DNA from: Pollutiaquabacter aromativorans
Lineage (GTDB): Bacteria > Bacteroidota > Bacteroidia > AKYH767-A > 2013-40CM-41-45
Length of the DNA: 64,000 nt
NCBI GenBank assembly: GCA_049177215.1
Contig: CP185379.1
Location: 2,108,001-2,172,000, forward strand
Direction: 5' to 3'
Positions 26,025 through 33,168 of this stretch are shown here, piece after piece. The first letter of the stretch is position 1; every line of letters begins with the position of its first letter. The translations under genes and the position numbers were made by a program. The notes below the pieces were generated by a model. That model did no database searches. It was not told the origin of the DNA and saw nothing but the letters and a program-made list of their open reading frames with translations.

Positions 26025-26092
26025 CTAAAAAAGAAATTGGAAACCCGATCGGAACTTACTGGCTGTTTCGGCCAATCCGCTGGTTTCCAATT
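26025..26092 (-). terminator. Probable terminator after tig
   Basis: The perfect 11-bp arms AATTGGAAACC (26035-26045) and GGTTTCCAATT (26082-26092) are followed on the minus strand by TTTCTTTTTTAGGG. The 36-base loop is long for a terminator and contains its own TGGC/GCCA hairpin. It lies about 20 bases after the tig stop. Confidence 0.5.
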
Positions 26093-26110
26093 CCTGCCGG
26101 AAAATCCGGA

Positions 26111-27487
26111 TCAATGGTGGTGCTCCAACTCGTGCTGGGTCTTCTCCTGCAGGCGGGCTACGTATTCCTGATAAGGCAATTCGATCATGTCCAGCTTGAC
26201 GACGCCTTTGAGGTGCGCGAAGACCTTGTTTTCACGGATACTGCGATCGAGTCGCTCACGGTTTCCGTCTTCGTTCAGGTAACGCTCCGACACTTCTTCC
26301 AGCTTGGCATCATCAATATCGTAGTAGCCGTATTGAGCAAACTGTTGACGAACCAATCCCCGCGCCAGTTCTTTCAATTCATCTTCCGTCACATCGAATC
26401 CTTGATCCGTTGCCAGTTTGGTCACCATCAGGTTCCAGCGGAGGTCTTCGGCCAAATGATAGTACTGATGATCGAATTCTGAATCCGCCATCGGTTTCTC
26501 CGCATTCGCCTTCAACATACGCTTCAGGAAGTCGTCGGGTAACGGAAGATTATTCTGGTTGAGCAATTCATTGCGCAGGTCCTTCCGCATCTTCCGGTCG
26601 CTTTCCCGCTCAAAGTAAGCGAGGATGCCTTCACGGATCTTAGCACGGAACTCCTCCTCACTGGTCACATTTCCTTCGCCGTAGATCTTGTCGAAAAACT
26701 CCTGGTTCAGATCCGCCAATTCGATCCGTGAAATGGTCATGACCGTCAGTCGGTAGTTCGATTGCATTGCCGGCGACTGCTTCTCGAGGCGCAGCATGGC
26801 GGCAACTTCGGTATCGTTTCCGATGACCGTCATCGGATGGAAATCGATGGTATCGCCTTTGGCAAGCCCAATGAAGGGCTTGCGGTCATTCGCTTGCGGG
26901 ATGCGCTCAATGCTGAGCGTGGTGGTGGTCTTGTTACCGCCTTCCTTCACGTTGCCAGCCTCGTCGAGTTCGTTGAACTCGCCGTAGAGGATCGAGTTCT
27001 CTTCGGACTTCTCGGGATTCGAGAACTTTCCGTAACGGCGGCGCAGGTCATCCGCGTCGTCGTTGATCATCTTCTCATCGACCTTGACCAGGTAATACGG
27101 GATTTTTCCCGAGTCGGCAATCTGAACGCTGAACTTCGGCGCAAGACCTACTTCGTAACTGAACTCAAACGTGTTCCCGTCTTCCAGCGTCTGTTGGTCC
27201 AGGCCGTTCTTGGGCATCGGGGAACCGATGACCTCCAACTTTTGCTCGAATACATAATTGCTGATCGACTCCGAAACCAGTTTGTTGAGCTCGTCCAACA
27301 ATACCGGCTGTCCGTATTGCTTCTTGATCAGACCTGCCGGAACATGGCCCGGACGAAAACCGGGTATCTGGGCCGATTTCTGATAACGCTTCAGGATGTC
27401 CTTAACCCGGTTCTGATAGTCTTCCGGTTGCAAACGGATCTTCAATACCGTAAGAAGTTCGCTCTGTTGTTCTTGGCTGATCTGCAT
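26111..27487 (-). CDS. tig: Trigger factor
   Basis: Trigger factor is the ribosome-bound chaperone that meets nascent chains at L23. The 458-residue protein has the ribosome-binding motif region IPGFRPGHVPAGLIKKQYGQ (equivalent to GFRxGKxP) near residues 40-60. A weakly conserved FKBP-like middle part and a long helical C-terminal domain follow. It ends in HELEHHH, a His-rich tail. The FKBP domain is hard to recognise by eye, as in other Bacteroidota trigger factors. It lies between the tRNA-Leu gene and clpP. Confidence 0.92.
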   Translation of the reverse strand: MQISQEQQSELLTVLKIRLQPEDYQNRVKDILKRYQKSAQIPGFRPGHVPAGLIKKQYGQPVLLDELNKLVSESISNYVFEQKLEVIGSPMPKNGLDQQTLEDGNTFEFSYEVGLAPKFSVQIADSGKIPYYLVKVDEKMINDDADDLRRRYGKFSNPEKSEENSILYGEFNELDEAGNVKEGGNKTTTTLSIERIPQANDRKPFIGLAKGDTIDFHPMTVIGNDTEVAAMLRLEKQSPAMQSNYRLTVMTISRIELADLNQEFFDKIYGEGNVTSEEEFRAKIREGILAYFERESDRKMRKDLRNELLNQNNLPLPDDFLKRMLKANAEKPMADSEFDHQYYHLAEDLRWNLMVTKLATDQGFDVTEDELKELARGLVRQQFAQYGYYDIDDAKLEEVSERYLNEDGNRERLDRSIRENKVFAHLKGVVKLDMIELPYQEYVARLQEKTQHELEHHH

Positions 27488-27523
27488 GGTCGTTTATTTG
27501 AGAAGATTCCGGTAATAATTATG

Positions 27524-27605
27524 TGCGGTCGAAGGGACTCGAACCCCCACGGATTGCTCCACCAGATCCTAAGTCTGGCGCGGCTACCAATTACGCCACG
27601 ACCGC
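27524..27605 (-). tRNA. tRNA-Leu (anticodon UAG)
   Basis: The 82-base sequence on the minus strand folds as a class II tRNA. The acceptor pair is GCGGTCG/CGACCGC with discriminator A, and the D arm contains AATTGGTAG. The anticodon stem CCAGA/TCTGG encloses the loop CTTAGGA with anticodon TAG, followed by a long variable arm and a T loop TTCGAGT. CCA is not encoded. The gene ends 36 bases before tig and probably shares its transcript. Confidence 0.95.
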
Positions 27606-27626
27606 TTTTCCCGGAATTTGGGAGCG

Positions 27627-27634
27627 CAAAGGTA
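27627..27634 (-). promoter_or_regulatory. -7 element (TACCTTTG) for the tRNA-Leu/tig transcript
   Basis: TACCTTTG on the minus strand lies 22 bases before the 5' end of the tRNA. A convincing TTG is not present 19-20 bases upstream. Confidence 0.5.
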
Positions 27635-27902
27635 GGTTTTTCCCCGCTTTCCGCCTAATGGGATTCCTTCTAAATTGCTGAACTCGAAGAGATAGCCGGG
27701 CTTGCGGCAGAATTGTACGGAGTTTGTGAAATGTTGCGCTTCCCGGGCTCGTTAGCTGGAAAGGAAAGCATCCGCAAAACAGCGAGCCCGCTCAAGCGAC
27801 AACGATCTGTGCGATTCCTCAAGTCCAGAAACCAAGATCCCAGCCACCGACGAGGAACTCATCCTGGCCTATCGACAGGATCGTGACCCGGCCCGTATTG
27901 GT

Positions 27903-28385
27903 TTGCTGTTCGATCGCTATTCGTCTCTTCTGTTCGGCGTTTGCATGCAATACCTGCGGGATGAGGATGAAAGCAAAGATGCCGTCGTCCACTTGTTCGA
28001 ACGGTTCCAACATGACTTATTGAAGTATGAAGTCCGGAACTTCGGTTCCTGGGCCTACCGCGTTAGCAGGAACTACTGCGTCCGGTTACTGGCCAAACGC
28101 AAGGAGGTCCACGATGAGTGGGCATTGAAAAACCTGGTGGCGGACGAGATCAACAAGGAAGAGCAACTCTACACCGAACTCAGGATCGAAGAATTGGAGC
28201 GCGCCATGGGCATGCTCCAGGTGCATCAACGCAGGTGCATCGAAATGTTCTTCATACAGGAGTTAAGCTACCAGCAGATCAGCGATCAAACGGGCTTTTC
28301 GCTGAAACAGGTAAAAAGCTATATTCAGAACGGTAAACGAAATCTCAGGATCCGTCTGGGAGGTACTGGCCATGACGAGGATTGA
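27903..28385 (+). CDS. ECF-type RNA polymerase sigma factor
   Basis: A sigma-70 family protein with regions 2 (LFDRYSSLLFGVCMQYLRDE, then the FGSWAYRVSRNYC segment) and 4 (ELSYQQISDQTGFSLKQVKS, a helix-turn-helix). It is about 160 residues from the TTG at 27903. The same frame is open upstream to 27756 and encodes DEELILAYRQDRDPARIG, the expected first helix of region 2, but holds no ATG, GTG or TTG. The real start is therefore probably a rare codon such as CTG at 27807. The gene overlaps the anti-sigma candidate by 14 bases. The inducing signal is unknown. Confidence 0.85.
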   Translation: MLFDRYSSLLFGVCMQYLRDEDESKDAVVHLFERFQHDLLKYEVRNFGSWAYRVSRNYCVRLLAKRKEVHDEWALKNLVADEINKEEQLYTELRIEELERAMGMLQVHQRRCIEMFFIQELSYQQISDQTGFSLKQVKSYIQNGKRNLRIRLGGTGHDED

Positions 28386-28716
28386 CCTGCACAAACTTAA
28401 GCCTGGCGAACACCTGACCGGTGACCGCTTGCAGCGCTATCGCTCCGGACGTATGAGTTCCGAAGAGCGTGCTGCAGCCGATCGTCACTTGCAGTCGTGT
28501 CAGCTCTGCAGTGAAGCGGTGGAAGGCATCGGCAGGCTCGATACGCCAGAACAATTGGACCGCATCCGGCGCGACCTGCACCGCAGGGTCGCCGAGCGAT
28601 TGCGCAATCCGAGGCGCCTCTTTCCGGAACACTACCTGCCGATTCTCCTGATCACCATGGTCGTCCTGGCGATCATCGTTTTGCTCGGATTCTACATGAC
28701 GACTCGCCTTCACTGA
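28372..28716 (+). CDS. Candidate membrane anti-sigma factor with zinc-finger motif
   Basis: A 114-residue protein. The cytoplasmic N-terminal part has His39-x3-Cys43-x2-Cys46 (RHLQSCQLC), the zinc-binding signature of anti-sigma (ZAS) domains, and a single membrane helix spans about residues 88-109. Only four residues would lie outside, so sensing must involve the membrane or another protein. The start overlaps the sigma-factor gene by 14 bases, which fits a co-translated sigma/anti-sigma pair. Assignment rests on the motif, topology and neighbour; the rest of the sequence is not distinctive. Confidence 0.7.
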   Translation: MTRIDLHKLKPGEHLTGDRLQRYRSGRMSSEERAAADRHLQSCQLCSEAVEGIGRLDTPEQLDRIRRDLHRRVAERLRNPRRLFPEHYLPILLITMVVLAIIVLLGFYMTTRLH

Positions 28717-28742
28717 TGCTTCGCCGAATGCCCGAAGGGCGT

Positions 28743-28750
28743 TACCTTTG
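28743..28750 (+). promoter_or_regulatory. -7 element (TACCTTTG) for the flavin reductase gene
   Basis: A TACCTTTG match ends 19 bases before the ATG at 28770. TTCG stands where TTTG would be expected, so the -33 box is imperfect. It gives the gene its own promoter, separate from the sigma/anti-sigma pair. Confidence 0.5.
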
Positions 28751-28769
28751 CGGTGAATAATTCAGCTGC

Positions 28770-29669
28770 ATGCGTACCATTGATCCCGGTTCCGTCAAGA
28801 CCAGTGTATTCCACAGTTATATGCTGGGCGCCATCGCTCCGCGTCCCATCGCGTTCGCGAGCACGGTCGATAAAGACGGAAAGGTGAACCTTTCTCCCTT
28901 CTCTTTTTTTAACGCATTTGGCAGTAAGCCGCCGGTTATCGTCTTCTCCCCTGCCCGACGCGTGCGCGACAACAGCATCAAGCATACACTCGAGAATGTT
29001 TATGAGACCATGGAAGTGGTGATCAACGTGGTCAACTATGCCATGGTCCAGCAGATGTCGCTCGCTTCCACGGAGTATCCAAAAGGTGTCGATGAATTCG
29101 TCAAGGCCGGGTTCACGCCGGTGGCGTCAGAACTGATCCGTCCTCCGCGGGTAAAGGAATCACCGGTGCAAATGGAATGCAAGGTCCTTCAGGTCATCGA
29201 AACCGGAACGGAAGGCGGTGCCGCGAACCTGATCGTTTGCGAAATCCTTCGCATGCACATCGATGAATCCGTGATGACCGACGACAAGATCGACCCGTTC
29301 AAGATCGACCTGGTTGCCCGTATGGGCGGCGACTGGTACTGCCGCGCGTCGGGAGCCGCGCTGTTCGAGGTTCCGAAACCGAATGTGAAGCTGGGCATCG
29401 GCTACGATCAGATTCCCGAACCCATTCGCAACAGCAAAGTGCTGAGTGGAAACGACCTGGGACAACTCGGCAATATCGAAGCGCTGCCTCTGGAAGAAGC
29501 GGTGCGCACCTACCGCCAGCGTGACTTCATGAAAGAACTCGAATCGAAATTCGGTCACCATCCGGAAATGCTGGAAGAGAAACTACACGCGTTGGCAAAG
29601 GCCCTGCTGCAACAGAAAGCCCTGGAAGAAGCCTGGTTGACCTTGTTGGTTTCGCTTCAGGTACGCTGA
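28770..29669 (+). CDS. Flavin reductase-like (FMN-binding split-barrel) protein
   Basis: A 299-residue protein whose first 200 residues match the flavin-reductase-like domain: GAIAPRPIAFASTVDKDGKV, then NLSPFSFFNAFGSKPPVIVF, which binds FMN. A C-terminal extension of about 90 residues (GIGYDQIPEPIRNSKVLSGN onward) is helical and Leu/Glu-rich. Such proteins reduce flavin with NAD(P)H or act as flavoprotein oxidoreductases; the substrate is unknown. The gene has its own promoter and is convergent with the TetR gene, ending 4 bases from its stop. Confidence 0.85.
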   Translation: MRTIDPGSVKTSVFHSYMLGAIAPRPIAFASTVDKDGKVNLSPFSFFNAFGSKPPVIVFSPARRVRDNSIKHTLENVYETMEVVINVVNYAMVQQMSLASTEYPKGVDEFVKAGFTPVASELIRPPRVKESPVQMECKVLQVIETGTEGGAANLIVCEILRMHIDESVMTDDKIDPFKIDLVARMGGDWYCRASGAALFEVPKPNVKLGIGYDQIPEPIRNSKVLSGNDLGQLGNIEALPLEEAVRTYRQRDFMKELESKFGHHPEMLEEKLHALAKALLQQKALEEAWLTLLVSLQVR

Positions 29670-29673
29670 GCAG

Positions 29674-30351
29674 TCACTTTTTGGCGATCGCAGAAAACAA
29701 GAGCGACTCCAGAAAGTTCCGTATTCCTTCCGGCGTTTTCGCGTCACCGAAATCAGTCAACGACGGCAGGTGCAGCATGAAAAAATACTGGAAATGGGAC
29801 ATCTCCAGTAAGGTGGTCGCCATAGAGTGCGGGTAACGATACCGGGAATTATATTCCAGGATCGCGTCGGAAATTCGTGCACACAAATCCTTGTACGGTT
29901 TGAACAACTTGTGCTTGTTCAGTTGATCGACGTCTTTGGTCAGATACGATTTACTGCCTTCTGAAATGACGATTTGAAACAAGGCGTTGAAGTCGATCTC
30001 ACTTGCATCGGACATGGGTTCCGGTCGACGCGTAAGCAGATCGATGATCTTCCGTAATTTCTTTTCGGGCTCGCTCAGGTTGTTGGTATGAAACACCACC
30101 TGGTACTCGAGCCAACTCCAGTACCACGCCAACAGGTACAGGAGCAACTTGTGCTTGTTCTCAAAATAGCGATAGACGCTGGCTTCCGTAGTGTCGATCG
30201 CTTCGGCGAGTTTCTTGAACGTGAACTGCTCGAAACCCATTTTGTTGATCATGCCGATACTTTGCCGGACCATTTTTCTGCCGATGACCGACAACTCCGG
30301 ATCGCGGAGATACAACTTCTCGTTGTGCTTGATCTGAAACTGGACTTCCAT
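29674..30351 (-). CDS. TetR family transcriptional regulator
   Basis: A 225-residue regulator. The N-terminal helix-turn-helix is MINKMGFEQFTFKKLAEAID, then TTEASVYRYFENKHKLLLYL, the canonical TetR pattern. The C-terminal ligand domain has no recognised ligand. I start it at MEVQFQIKHNEK; an upstream ATG 18 codons earlier lies on the far side of the promoter region and adds a His/Val-rich stretch without a match. A TAGTTTTG promoter and inverted repeats lie immediately upstream, suggesting autoregulation. Its targets may include the divergent transcript at 30.45 kb. Confidence 0.85.
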   Translation of the reverse strand: MEVQFQIKHNEKLYLRDPELSVIGRKMVRQSIGMINKMGFEQFTFKKLAEAIDTTEASVYRYFENKHKLLLYLLAWYWSWLEYQVVFHTNNLSEPEKKLRKIIDLLTRRPEPMSDASEIDFNALFQIVISEGSKSYLTKDVDQLNKHKLFKPYKDLCARISDAILEYNSRYRYPHSMATTLLEMSHFQYFFMLHLPSLTDFGDAKTPEGIRNFLESLLFSAIAKK

Positions 30352-30374
30352 GTAGTGGTGGTGGGAAATTCGAT

Positions 30375-30405
30375 CAAAACTAGAGAATTCGACTACCACC
30401 ACCAA
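30375..30405 (-). promoter_or_regulatory. Promoter of the TetR gene
   Basis: TTG (30403-30405) is followed after 20 bases by TAGTTTTG (30375-30382) on the minus strand. TGGTGGTGG (30356-30364) and CCACCACCA (30396-30404) flank the -7 box as a 9-bp inverted repeat, and AATTCGA occurs twice between them, so the regulator could bind here. Confidence 0.6.
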
Positions 30406-30426
30406 TAAATTAATAACCCTTTAATG

Positions 30427-30444
30427 AATAGTAGTAATACTATT
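30427..30444. promoter_or_regulatory. Palindrome, candidate TetR operator
   Basis: AATAGTA-GTAA-TACTATT is a perfect 7-bp palindrome with a 4-base centre. It lies upstream of the TetR -33 box and directly before a TAAGTTTG element on the other strand, so a bound dimer could affect both directions. Confidence 0.45.
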
Positions 30445-30450
30445 ATTCAG

Positions 30451-30458
30451 TAAGTTTG
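30451..30458 (+). promoter_or_regulatory. -7 element (TAAGTTTG) of the small-RNA transcript
   Basis: TAAGTTTG fits TAnnTTTG on the plus strand and would start transcription near 30465, about 33 bases before the large hairpin. No TTG is present at the -33 position. Confidence 0.4.
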
Positions 30459-30464
30459 CAGGAT

Positions 30465-30598
30465 ATCCATTCGGTTGAACAAATGGACACCCCCGCAGGT
30501 GTGGTGCGCTACCGGGTACGTCAATGCGCATTTCGGGTTTTGGTGATGCGTGTTAATGGGTTAGGGAAACTATTCCGGTAGCGCACCACGCCTTTTTT
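30465..30598 (+). ncRNA. Probable structured small RNA, class unknown (6S-like topology)
   Basis: GTGGTGCGCTACCGG (30501-30515) pairs perfectly with CCGGTAGCGCACCAC (30575-30589), extendable to 18 bp with one wobble. Six T follow (30593-30598). Inside, AATGCGCAT pairs with ATGCGTGTT around a 14-base loop, leaving an asymmetric internal bulge of about 7 and 20 bases. A closing stem, a large bulge and an apical stem-loop is the layout of 6S RNA, and a 6S-Flavo RNA is known in this phylum, but I cannot confirm the match. No gene ends just upstream, so it is not an ordinary gene terminator. The alternative is a leader/attenuator for the gene at 30721. The 5' end is inferred from the -7 element. 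Confidence 0.55.
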
Positions 30599-30688
30599 CT
30601 GACCAAACGGTCGGTTTCCGCTCATCTTCCACCCTCTTCATAAAGGATTCATTCTTTTCCGGCCGGCTTGGCACGGATTTGGAAATAG

Positions 30689-30713
30689 CCCGGGTACATT
30701 AAAACCCGGGAGG
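30689..30713 (+). promoter_or_regulatory. Ribosome-binding site overlapped by a hairpin
   Basis: GGGAGG (30708-30713) lies 7 bases before the ATG at 30721, a good Shine-Dalgarno in a phylum that mostly lacks them. Its GGG is also the end of a 6-bp arm CCCGGG (30705-30710) that pairs with CCCGGG (30689-30694), so folding would partly hide the site. Confidence 0.55.
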
Positions 30714-30720
30714 AATTCCC

Positions 30721-31437
30721 ATGAAAAAGACCCTCTACACTCTGTTGATCCTCACCTTTGCGCTGAGTGCAGCCGCGCAGTACGGAGGATCGGTCATCCA
30801 CCTGCACCAGTACAACAACAAACGTTTCGCGCTTCGCGTCGACGGCGTGCCGTTCGGATCCGGAGAGCGCAACTATACGGTAACCGGATTACAGCCGGGC
30901 TACCATATGCTCGAAGCAACGACATGGTCAGGAAACGGCCATCATGGTCATTACCCTGTTACCAGTTTCATTGGTCAGGTGTACGTGCCCGCGATGACGG
31001 AAATGACGGCTCGCATCGAACGTTATAACAACCTCGCGATCCTGTCGTCGGTCAGTATGATCCCCGTACCGGCCTACCCTGCTCCCCACCTGCCCGTGTA
31101 CAATCCCGCTCCCTGCGCTCCGGTCGTACCGGTATGCACCGGCCCGGTAGCCATGAGCGACTTTGAATTCCAGGATATGCGAGCAGCCATCGCCAGCCGC
31201 GATTTCGAAAGCACCCGCCTCAGCATGACCCGTCAATTACTGTCGCAAAGGAATCTGAGCACACGGCAGGTCATGAGCCTGATGCAATTGTTCGACTTCG
31301 AATCCAATCGCCTGGAAGTGGCCAAGTTCGGCTACTCCCGAACGATCGACCGCAACAACTACTATCAGACTTTCGCGCTCTTCGACTTCGACAGCAGCGT
31401 ACGGGAATTGAGCCGATTCATGGAAACGTATAGTTGA
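30721..31437 (+). CDS. Secreted DUF4476 protein
   Basis: A 238-residue exported protein with a signal peptide (residues 1-19, ending AAAQ). The first part is a small beta domain (HLHQYNNKRFALRVDGVPFG, then LQPGYHMLEATTW, a PEGA-like pattern). A Pro/Val-rich linker (about 112-140) leads to a C-terminal helical DUF4476 domain with FEFQDMRAAIASRDFESTRL and repeated FDFE/FDFDS motifs. The family is typical of Bacteroidota and its role is unknown. It has a strong ribosome-binding site and its own terminator at 31476-31505. Confidence 0.8.
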   Translation: MKKTLYTLLILTFALSAAAQYGGSVIHLHQYNNKRFALRVDGVPFGSGERNYTVTGLQPGYHMLEATTWSGNGHHGHYPVTSFIGQVYVPAMTEMTARIERYNNLAILSSVSMIPVPAYPAPHLPVYNPAPCAPVVPVCTGPVAMSDFEFQDMRAAIASRDFESTRLSMTRQLLSQRNLSTRQVMSLMQLFDFESNRLEVAKFGYSRTIDRNNYYQTFALFDFDSSVRELSRFMETYS

Positions 31438-31475
31438 ACCAGTCCCATGGTTCGTTATTGAGTGGTGTGTGTGTA

Positions 31476-31505
31476 AACCGGGTGCCCGTAAGCACCCGGT
31501 TTTTT
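31476..31505 (+). terminator. Terminator of the DUF4476 gene
   Basis: A 10-bp stem AACCGGGTGC/GCACCCGGTT (31476-31485 with 31492-31501), a 6-base loop and a T-run. It lies 38 bases after the stop. Confidence 0.92.
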
Positions 31506-31527
31506 ATTGTACCCGTACATTAAATGA

Positions 31528-31553
31528 AAAAGCCAGCTTTCGGGCTGGCTTTT
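31528..31553 (-). terminator. Terminator of the deoxynucleoside kinase gene
   Basis: AAAAGCCAGC/GCTGGCTTTT with a 6-base loop, lying 21 bases beyond the kinase stop on the minus strand. A and T runs on both sides would allow it to act in both directions. Confidence 0.88.
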
Positions 31554-31574
31554 CCTATTGAGTTGAGTGGTTGA

Positions 31575-32333
31575 TCAGAAGAGTCCGTTGATCTCGGCGT
31601 TGATCTTGTTAACGATCTTGCCCATGTCTTCAGGATTGTCGGCGAAATTCAGGTCGTCGACATCGATGATGAGCAACTTACCCTGCTCATAGGTGGAGAT
31701 CCATGCTTCGTAGCGTTCATTCAGGCGCTTGAGGTAATCGATCCGGATCGAGTTCTCGTAATCACGTCCCCGCTTGCCGATCTGATTGACCAGGGTCGGC
31801 ACGCTGGCACGGAGGTAGATGAGCAGGTCGGGAGGACTGATGAACTTCGTCATCAGGCTGAAGAGCGATTGGTAATTGTTGAAATCGCGGGTGGTCATCA
31901 GGCCCATCGAATGCAGGTTAGGCGCGAAGATATTGGCGTCTTCGTAGATGGTGCGGTCCTGAATGACGGTCTTGCCGCTCTGACGGATCTTCATCACCTG
32001 CTCGAACCGGGCATTGAGGAAGTAAATCTGCAGGTTGAACGACCAACGCTGCATGTCTTCATAAAAGTCGTTGAGGTAAGGATTATCGTCCACGTCCTCG
32101 AAATGAGGTTCCCACTTCATGGTTTTCGCCAGAAGATTGGTCAACGTGGTTTTACCTGCTCCGATGTTGCCGGCGATCGCCAGATGAAGCGGCGCAAGTT
32201 GCTTCTTGGTCGGCGCGTATTTTTCGGTGTTTTTTTCGGTAGCAGTTGCGCGTGAACCAGAGGTTTTGGTGGAGGTCACTTTCGCTTGATTTTTGGAAGC
32301 GGACTTCCGGAGTGTTATAGGCTTTGATGACAT
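31575..32333 (-). CDS. Deoxynucleoside kinase
   Basis: A kinase of the dNK/dGK family that phosphorylates deoxynucleosides in the salvage pathway. The P-loop GNIGAGKT is at residues 55-62, QDRTIYEDANIFA (the DRx motif) lies mid-protein, and the LID-like RGRDYE segment follows. The first 46 residues are a Lys/Ser/Thr-rich extension absent from most family members, which usually begin just before the P-loop. No internal Met allows a shorter start. Which deoxynucleoside is used cannot be told from sequence. Confidence 0.9.
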   Translation of the reverse strand: MSSKPITLRKSASKNQAKVTSTKTSGSRATATEKNTEKYAPTKKQLAPLHLAIAGNIGAGKTTLTNLLAKTMKWEPHFEDVDDNPYLNDFYEDMQRWSFNLQIYFLNARFEQVMKIRQSGKTVIQDRTIYEDANIFAPNLHSMGLMTTRDFNNYQSLFSLMTKFISPPDLLIYLRASVPTLVNQIGKRGRDYENSIRIDYLKRLNERYEAWISTYEQGKLLIIDVDDLNFADNPEDMGKIVNKINAEINGLF

Positions 32334-32373
32334 GCGAGGAAAATCCGGTTACAGTGTGTGTGTAGAGGGCAAA

Positions 32374-33168
32374 TTAAAATGAATAGATGCTAAGCGCGTC
32401 GGTTGTTAATAAATAAAGTTCCTGTTGCTCGAACCGGAAATCCCGGACAGCGCCTTCGTGTGAAGGAAGTACAACGGGATGTTCTTCCAACGTCTTGCGG
32501 TTCACCGCGAAGACGGAATCGTTCCGCAAGTAAAGTACTTCTTCACCGATCACCTGAAACTTCCGCACCCCCGGAACCGGAAGTGTCTTATCGTAATTAC
32601 CAAACCGGTCGAATACGAGAATTCCCGCCTCAGGGTCAGCCAGGAAAACGCTCTCCTGCGATTCCAGCAAGGCCATCGGAACAAGGCGCTTACGTAACAA
32701 CTGGTTCAGATTGCCGCTTTGAAACTGGAGTTGCAGATCCAGACCGATCTTCTTCAATTGGGCATCCTGCAAATCAAACACCCAATAGCCATCGTTCAAA
32801 GAGGAGCAGGCCAGCCAGGGCTGCTGGATGTCCAGGTTACGCAAATTGATGGTCGACTGAACCGACAATTGTGTATTCAGCAGGATTATCTGGGCGAAAT
32901 CAGGATAGAACAGCAGGACCTTCAGGGGATTCAGCGCGTCAACGCCTCGCAGTTCGCCCCGATCGACCTGAGCGAAATTACTCAGCGGCTTGCCTTTCGG
33001 ATCGAACTTCAACACCTGGTTGCCTACCGTCAGGTAACAATTTCCCAAGGGGTCGGTGGTCACGGTCGCATTTCCGCTCACCGGCAATTGATGCAACAAG
33101 TGAAAATCCTCCGCCGGCCGGAATGCACCAGCCGTGAACAGGAACAGGATAACCAAAAGTCGCTTCAT
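32374..33168 (-). CDS. Secreted protein, beta-propeller-like, function unknown
   Basis: A 264-residue protein with a signal peptide (LLVILFLFTAGAFR). It shows repeated short beta units such as DPLGNCYLTVGNQVLKFDPK and DPEAGILVFDRFGNYD, reminiscent of NHL or PQQ-type propeller blades. I recognise no named family. Its start overlaps the stop of the GH3 gene by four bases (ATGA), so the two are co-translated. No catalytic motif is visible. Confidence 0.65.
   Translation of the reverse strand: MKRLLVILFLFTAGAFRPAEDFHLLHQLPVSGNATVTTDPLGNCYLTVGNQVLKFDPKGKPLSNFAQVDRGELRGVDALNPLKVLLFYPDFAQIILLNTQLSVQSTINLRNLDIQQPWLACSSLNDGYWVFDLQDAQLKKIGLDLQLQFQSGNLNQLLRKRLVPMALLESQESVFLADPEAGILVFDRFGNYDKTLPVPGVRKFQVIGEEVLYLRNDSVFAVNRKTLEEHPVVLPSHEGAVRDFRFEQQELYLLTTDALSIYSF

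Larger units (their letters stand above)
30352..30720. other. 369-base regulatory intergenic region
   Basis: No protein gene is supported here. In order it holds the TetR promoter between GGT-repeat arms, a palindrome (30427-30444), a plus-strand -7 element, a large hairpin with T-tract that is probably a small RNA, and a hairpin overlapping the ribosome-binding site of the gene at 30721. Separate entries describe each. Confidence 0.7.

Noticed and set aside
30465..30598. Signal recognition particle RNA
   Set aside because: The GGAAGGAAGCAG-type apical core is absent.
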